Positions 58,001-64,000 of a DNA stretch of 64,000 nucleotides are shown in pieces. The position numbers and the translations under genes are program-made. Source of the stretch: Acephala macrosclerotiorum. Taxonomy: Eukaryota; Ascomycota; Leotiomycetes; Helotiales; Mollisiaceae. Each line of letters starts with the position of its first letter. The first letter of the stretch is position 1. The stretch covers positions 1 to 64,000 of the forward strand of contig MU119405.1 in assembly GCA_014904845.1 (NCBI GenBank), read 5' to 3'. Under the pieces are notes generated by a model. It made no database searches. It had not been told where the DNA came from and was given only the letters and a program-made list of their open reading frames with translations.

Positions 58001-59119
58001 TTTGAAATTTTTTTTTTTTTAAATTAAAATAAAAAAAAGATTTTAAAAATTTGTTTTATATTGAAAAAAAGTAATTTCTAAGTTTTCTTTTGATTCAAAT
58101 CATAGATTTCTTTAGTCTTTAGTATATAAAATAAAAGAATTTTAAGTTTATTATTGTATTCAAATTCTATATAATATTATATACAAAATCACGTAATTAT
58201 TTAATAATATTAAATAATTACTAATTATTCTATTCTATTTTATTCAATAGTTTAATTATAAACTCGTTATTTTTACATCAGGAAAAATTTTTATATGCTA
58301 ATTGGTTGCCAATAGTGCCAGCGGCTTGCCAATGGCGCGCGCTACGCAGTTATTGCATGTCTAAAACTTTGGCGCCTAATGATAGTCGATTGGCAAGTGG
58401 GTCTAAGCCCATAAGAACACTAAAACTCTCGGTTCTCGGCGGCTGCAGACGGCTGCGCGCGGCCTTTATGCAGCCACACTTAATCAATTGAGCCGCTCAG
58501 CCTCTAAGTGCCTTATTTTAAGTTCTCAATACTCAACATTGATTAATTGTAGCACTCGCTCGCAGTACTTACTAGTACTCTCTACGCGCGTAAATTTTGC
58601 TTGAATCGATTGATTTTACGATCAGATTTTAAATAGCGTTAATATTTTCAATTTTCATTCTTATCTATTTGCATGATTTATGAGACGGTGAAAATCTATT
58701 GATCGAATAAAGCGCGGCCGCTAGTTTCTTAGCGAAGAACATCAAAACTTAATAGCTCTCAACTTTGCAATTTAATATCTCAATGCGCGCTCGATAGATT
58801 TACTTGAAACTTTTATAATAGACTAAATAAGTACTATAGATTATAAGTTTCAAATATCTAAGTATTTAGTCTTAAGCTGGTACTATTAGCAATGCTTTGG
58901 CACTATTAGCACTGGGCTGGCGCTGTTGGCACTAGACTAAAATAGCCGGTGGCGCTGGCAATCGACTAAGTTGCCATTGGCTCGCTAATAGCGCTACTAG
59001 CGCACGTGTCTTTCGGCAAAACGGCTGGCAAAAAATATTTTTCCTGATGTATTCTATTGAATAATACTCAATATTATTCAATAATTATTCAAATAATTGA
59101 TTAATTTTTTTTCACACTG
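55049..59119. mobile_element. Second RIP-degraded hAT-like element with nested MITE
   Basis: The left end CAGTGTGAGAAATTCAATAA at 55049 and the right end at 59119 (inward, CAGTGTGAAAAAAAATTAAT) form short terminal inverted repeats. The flanks are a probable 8-bp target duplication with transition differences. The total is 4,071 bp, or 3,297 bp without the nested MITE. CAGTG-type termini and 8-bp duplications fit hAT. The interior (about 55300-58250) is among the most AT-rich DNA in the window and has no readable protein, so the family assignment rests on the ends only. Confidence 0.6.
58276..59049. mobile_element. Nested MITE with CATCAGGAAAAAT terminal repeats
   Basis: A 774-bp element of ordinary GC content sits inside the AT-rich hAT-like element. 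Its ends are CATCAGGAAAAATTTTTATA and, inward from 59049, CATCAGGAAAAATATTTTTT, and it is flanked by TA on both sides (58274-58275 and 59050-59051). TA duplication and this size indicate a Tc1/mariner-derived miniature element. The interior repeats themes such as ttgccaatagtgcc and tggcactattagcac near both ends. A 61-codon frame (58306-58491) shows no transposase features. It lacks the RIP decay of its host, so it probably inserted later. Confidence 0.72.
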
Positions 59120-60110
59120 TTTTCTCTTCCGGTTTTGTTAAGGCACCGAACTTGCCCTGTCTCTACTGCATTTTCGTGTTCCTTCTCTAGTTTTGTGAAG
59201 CAATATCATCGAGGATAGAGAGGGGCTGCTGTCATTTCTGCAGTTGTTGTCAATCTTGGTCAGCGAGATCCATCGACTTCCACGCCGTCCAATCGTGACT
59301 CAACACCAAGTCAAGACAGAACCAGAAGGATACTGACCTCCTAACTCGACATCTTCGGTGGTGGCTGTCAATCTGAGTGATATATTTGATGATCTTGATG
59401 ATCTGGTTGATTGATTAAGGTGGTGAGATCTAGCTAGGTGCGGGGACATTATATCCATTGCAGTGCTTACTTAGCACTAAAACCACTCGAAAGTCTAATA
59501 CGCCCCTTGTTAAGGAGCGCTGTAGAGAGACAAGGGCAGGCATTGCCAGAGCGACCACATCGCGAAGGAGGGGATCTTCGAAAATAGCGCGTTCGGGAGA
59601 TGTAGGGGTATCCATTGACGATGAATTGCGATTTTACGGCCCTCTGAAACGCTGACTGAGAAAGTCGAAATGAAAGTGGTTTGCTTCCTCAGGCTACAAT
59701 ATGATGACATAGCGCTGTGATGACCTCATGACCACAATACAGACGACAGTGTACAGATTAAATCTGTCGCAGCGATCGTCTTTGTCTGACGTTATACGGC
59801 AGCCTCTATCGCAGGGAAGCATGACTCCGACAACAGTCAGTGCGACTATTTGTGATGGATTGGATAGATTCGAGGGCATCAATGCCGCCGAATGGGATGA
59901 AGTTCCCGAGAGTCAGAGTTTGGCCGAGCAGTAGGCGATTACGTTTGCGAGGAGATTGAAGTTTGGTAAGATGGAAAATGAGATGGTACGACTGTCTACC
60001 TATTTTCGAGACCAGATTCACTCTATAGTAATACAATCGCTTGCAAAATCGACTTCGCCTCTTTCGCTTAAAAAGATTCTAACTATATTAGTCACTTTTG
60101 GTACTTGGTA
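59120..60110. other. Unique spacer between AT-rich blocks
   Basis: About 1 kb of ordinary composition. Short frames on both strands (60-75 codons) have no recognised motif. It may be the remnant of a gene, but nothing can be supported. Confidence 0.4.
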
Positions 60111-61600
60111 CCGTACGTGTTTGTTATCCTATGTAGTCTATAGTATTGTATTGTATCGTACAAACGATAAAACGTCGAAAATTGAAATGTTCGATTTAAA
60201 TCGATTAAATTATTGTATTAATTTTATTTAATATTGTAAATCGTTTATAAATTATAACGATAATTAATTCGATATATTTTTTGTTATTAACGCGAGTATT
60301 CGAGACTTTATAAAGCGTTTTCTATGAAATTAATTTATTTTATATACTTAAAAATAATTTTAATTAAATTTAAAAAAAATCGACGTTTTTAATAAAATAT
60401 TATATAAAATAATATAAAATAATACGTAATTATAAAAATAAATAATTTATTTAAAATAATAATTACTAATTATTCGACGTCGTATTATATATTTTATATT
60501 TAATTGTTTAATTCTCGATTAAATTTTATTATTAAAAATTAAAAATTAAAAATATATATAAAATTAATATTAAAATTATAATTAAAATATTATTAAATTT
60601 CAAATTAATTAAATTTATACGATTTTTAAAATTTGTATATATTTATTATAAATCGTTTATATTTAAATTATTTAAAAAAATTTAAATCAATTATTATTTA
60701 TAAAACTTTTTAATTATTAAAACGTTATTATTTAAATTATTTAATTATAAATTAAAAAAAAAATTTAAATAAATAATTAAATAAATTACTCGAAATTTTA
60801 ATAAAATTTAAATGTATTTTTTTTATTTAATAATTAAAAATTTTTATAAATAATATTTTTTGAAATAAATCGATTAAAATATATATATAAAAAGTATTTT
60901 AATTATATAATTAAAAAAAAAAAATTTTAAAAATTTTTAATTCGAATATTTTATTTATATTTTAAAATTATTTAATAATAATAATTTAATAATAAACGTA
61001 TATATATAAATTTTTTTTTTTTAATTTTTTTTTTATTAAAATTATAAAAATATATACAATATAAATTAATTAATTTTAAAAATAATAAAAATTTTTTTTT
61101 TTTTTTTTTTATTTTTATAAATTTTTTTTTTTTAATTTTTTTTTTATTAAAATTATAAAAATATATACAATATAAATTAATTAATTTTAAAAATAATAAA
61201 AATTTTTTTTTTTTTCGATTTATTTTTTAATTAATATATAATATTAATTAAAATAAAATATTTTTCGCAAATATTAAAATTTTTATTATTATAAACTTTA
61301 TAATAATAATAATTGTTTTTTTTTAAAATATTTAAAATATAAATATTATATTATTTAAAATATTTAATATTAATTATTAAAATTATTATATTAAATATAT
61401 TGTTTTTTTAAATAATTATATATTTTTTTTTGTATTTTTGAAAAAAAAAAATCGATAATATAAAAATGTTTAATTTGTTTTATTTACTATAAAAAAATTC
61501 GATTAAATTTATTTATAATATTAAAATTAAAATTTTAAATTAAAAAAAATATTATTACATTTTTATATTTTATTTTCGTTGCAATTAATAATAATATCGA
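60111..61600. other. AT-rich RIP-type block
   Basis: Very AT-rich DNA without readable protein. It includes a direct duplication with a period of 111 bp (copies around 61010-61110 and 61121-61210, sharing attaaaattataaaaatata). It lies downstream, on the minus strand, of the ankyrin relic and may include its decayed 3' part. No transposon ends were identified. Confidence 0.5.
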
Positions 61601-62620
61601 ATTATAATAATTTTTCGAATTTATATTAATTCGATTTATAATAAATAAAAATTGAATAATAATTTTATTTTTATTTTTAATTGCGTATAATAATAACGTT
61701 CAACGAACGTTATTTTTCGCGTTAATATCGAAATTATTTTCGAGTAATTATTTAACGATAATTTCGTACTCGTTATAAGCGATTTATAATAGCGATATTC
61801 GATTATTCGTATTTTTAATCTCGAATTTAATACTTTTATCGAGTAATTATTTAACGACGATTTCGCGTTTTTTTAAAACGATTTACAATAATAACGTTCG
61901 ATTATTTGTATTTTTAATTTCGAGTTTAATATTTTTATCGAGTAATTATTTAATAATAATCTCGTATTCGCTTTTAATAATTTACGATAACAACGTTTAA
62001 TTATTCGTATTTTTAATCTCGAATTTAATATTTTTATTAAGTAATTATTTAATAATAATCTCGCGTTCGTTTTAAATAATTTACGACAATAATATTTAAT
62101 TGTAATTATCGTTTTTTAAATTAATATCGATTTTTTTTATTGTAAATAATAATTTGACGATATTTTCGTATTTATTTCAAATAATTAATAATAATAACAT
62201 TTAATTATTATTGTTTTTCGAATCGATATTGATTTTTTTTATCGCGAATAATAATTAAATAATATTTTTATATTCGTTTTAAATAATTAATAATAATAAC
62301 GTTTAATTATTATTATTTTTCGAATTAATATTAATTTTTTTTATCGCGAATAATAATTAAACGATATTCTCGTACTCGTTTTAAATAATTAATAATAATA
62401 ATATTCGATTTTTATTATTTTTCAAATCGATATTAATTTTTTTTGTAATAAACAATAATTGAATAATATTTTTATATTCGTTTCAAATAATTTATAATAG
62501 TAATATTTGATTATTATTATTTTTTAAATCGATATCGATTTTTTTTATCGCGAGTAATAATTAAACAATATTTTTATACTCGTTTTAAATAATATACGAA
62601 AACTATTAAAACGTTCAAAA
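61600..62620 (-). pseudogene. RIP-destroyed ankyrin-repeat gene
   Basis: The DNA shows about ten tandem units of 99-103 bp. The repeated phrase (plus strand) cgagtaattattta recurs at 61741, 61840, 61939 and 62038, and related forms at about 62140, 62241, 62343, 62443 and 62546. Read on the minus strand in one continuous frame, each unit gives a decayed ankyrin repeat, for example EIKNTNNRTLLS followed by EIIIKxLLDKNIKF, where x is a stop. This is what G-to-A mutation makes of the consensus DGRTPLS...G-H-E-x-V-V-K-L-L-L. Stops occur only as TAA or TGA, as expected from CAA, CGA or TGG. The frame stays open across units, which argues for an old coding gene rather than a satellite. Ankyrin arrays with near-identical 33-residue repeats are typical sensor domains of fungal NLRs, but no NACHT part could be read. 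Confidence 0.78.
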
Positions 62621-64000
62621 ACAAATCACGAAATACTAAGATTTTAATTTGATATTAATAATTCAATTTTGTTTGTTTCTTCTTAGAAAAAGCATTTTTC
62701 TACCTATATAATTAAATAGAGTAGACGTAAGATTAAAGAGTGGACACTAGAGTAACTATTGTCAAAGGCAATAGAGATTATAACTAAGATTATTTAGTCG
62801 ATCGTTTAAGCGATTACATGATTGAATCGACATTGGTAATTCTTTTTTTGAGAGAAGACGCTCTTTCCAACTCGTAAACCAGATACAAAGAAAAATACTA
62901 TCGCGATTACTAATGCGCTGTTCCACTACCAAATACTAAAAGGAAATCTGATCGTGAATCAATCGCCATTACGTATTGTAATACTTGATCGATCAGGCCA
63001 GACTTGAGAGAATTCTCCCAAACCCGATGTTTATAACTTTCGAGCCAATCGGAAGCTCTACTCCCGAAAACACCGAAAATATCGAAAAACACTAAAAACA
63101 CTAAAACAATAACTACACGTTTCTCTTTCCAGTACTATTCTTCTCAACGACTACTCTTTCTACTATTCTCGCTCTCGCCGACTAATTTTTAGATTTCGAG
63201 ATATTGCACTCATTTTTGTACTTTGACATTAAAACGATTAATATTAATAAGCGATTCAAATATTTTATTAGTATTAGACTTAATTATAGTATCAATTGGA
63301 TTATTATTTCTAGTAATTTATCGAATTTTCGAGAATTTTTTGCGTTTATACAATTATCTAATAATTATAATATCGATCATAAGACGCTTTTTTTTAGTAG
63401 TATCGAGTTTGATTATATACTCGTAAAAAGAAAAAAAATCGATACAAATAATCACAAGAATTAAATTCAATTCAAATCGCTTTATAATAAAATCAAAAGT
63501 AATAAAAATCGAGATTCTTATATCAATTCTTATTGTTATTGCGTATAACTCAAAAACTAAAACAATACGAGTAATTTTTTTATATTTCGTTGAATTTCAA
63601 TAGAATAAATTGTTTTGTAAATCGAATTATTTATCGCTATAAATTTCATTACTAAAAACGATAATATACTCGATCTACGAATTGAAATTTTTATTTATAA
63701 TAAAAAAATCGTTTACAAAAACGAAGAATTTCATTGAATATAAGTTCAAACAAAAAAATCGAAGTCTACGATCGAAATTATTTATTTATTATTGTAATCG
63801 TTTATTTAGTATTACAATTTGCTTTTTTTCGAGATATTAATATTGAATTATCGCCAATATATTGTACGTAGTTTCCGATTGGCAAATAAAACTAATATAT
63901 ATTCTTTGAGTACATTACTCGAAATATATCTATTTGTAAAAATCTAATTTCGAATCAATTAAACTTAAACGCTTGTTTTACTTTTTTTGCGAAAGTACAA
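62621..64000. other. AT-rich sequence at the window edge
   Basis: 62650-63200 is less decayed and includes a 63-codon minus-strand frame starting at 63101 (FGSRASDWLESYKHRVWENS). It might belong to the region upstream of the ankyrin relic, but it shows no known domain. 63200-64000 is AT-rich with short hydrophobic frames that look like RIP products. Nothing further can be supported. Confidence 0.4.

Noticed and set aside
61600..62620. A non-coding satellite array
   Set aside because: Units of 99-103 bp keep one minus-strand frame and decode to ankyrin-like residues, which a random satellite would not do.
1..64000. CRISPR arrays, rRNA and tRNA genes
   Set aside because: No array of identical short repeats with unique spacers, no rRNA core sequence and no credible tRNA cloverleaf was found by reading. 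tRNA detection by eye is imperfect.

Overview
The window looks like nuclear DNA of a filamentous ascomycete (Pezizomycotina). Genes have short introns (about 45-110 nt) with GT-AG or GC-AG borders and CTAAC/CTGAC-like branch sites. Gene-dense stretches of normal base composition alternate with extremely AT-rich blocks that carry C-to-T/G-to-A decay typical of repeat-induced point mutation (RIP). Class-level placement cannot be decided from the sequence. Because most genes are split, exon structures below were built by joining reading frames across splice signals.

Region by region. 0-8.5 kb: a J-domain protein, an amidohydrolase, a long uncharacterised fungal protein and a five-exon cysteine-containing repeat protein on the minus strand. 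8.9-14.5 kb: two 2,306-bp copies of one RIP-degraded hAT transposon in inverted orientation, each with an 8-bp target duplication. The right copy splits a gene for a secreted cellobiose-dehydrogenase-type cytochrome domain, and mutation has leaked into the neighbouring exon. 15-36 kb: housekeeping genes, namely a peroxisomal ABCD transporter (PXA1-like), a PSR1-like NIF phosphatase, Sec61 beta, a large sterol-glucosyltransferase-like protein with seven ubiquitin-interacting motifs, and a 1,334-residue Gln/Ser-rich protein preceded by a cluster of ACAATAG sites. 37.7-43 kb: a divergent gene pair that is the main discovery. 44-52 kb: a TPR-SET protein, an FAD monooxygenase and a single-pass membrane glycoprotein. 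52-64 kb: gene-poor. It holds a second hAT-like element of 4,071 bp with a younger, unmutated 774-bp MITE nested in it, and a terminal AT-rich block that contains a RIP-destroyed ankyrin-repeat gene.

The main discovery is a putative amyloid-signalling cell-death module. The minus-strand gene (38689-37767) encodes a HeLo-like N-terminal domain and two C-terminal copies of a 15-residue motif, T-G-x-V-x-x-G-x-x-S-[KR]-x-x-I-G. The plus-strand neighbour (39154-42973) starts with one copy of the same motif, followed by a NACHT NTPase domain and a C-terminal HET domain. This is the layout of the HET-S/NWD2 prion-signalling pair of Podospora: a receptor carries one motif copy that templates the amyloid fold of an effector with two. 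Here, unusually, the receptor has a HET domain where sensor repeats are expected. The ankyrin-repeat relic at 61.6-62.6 kb suggests that other receptor-type genes once lay nearby and were inactivated by RIP.
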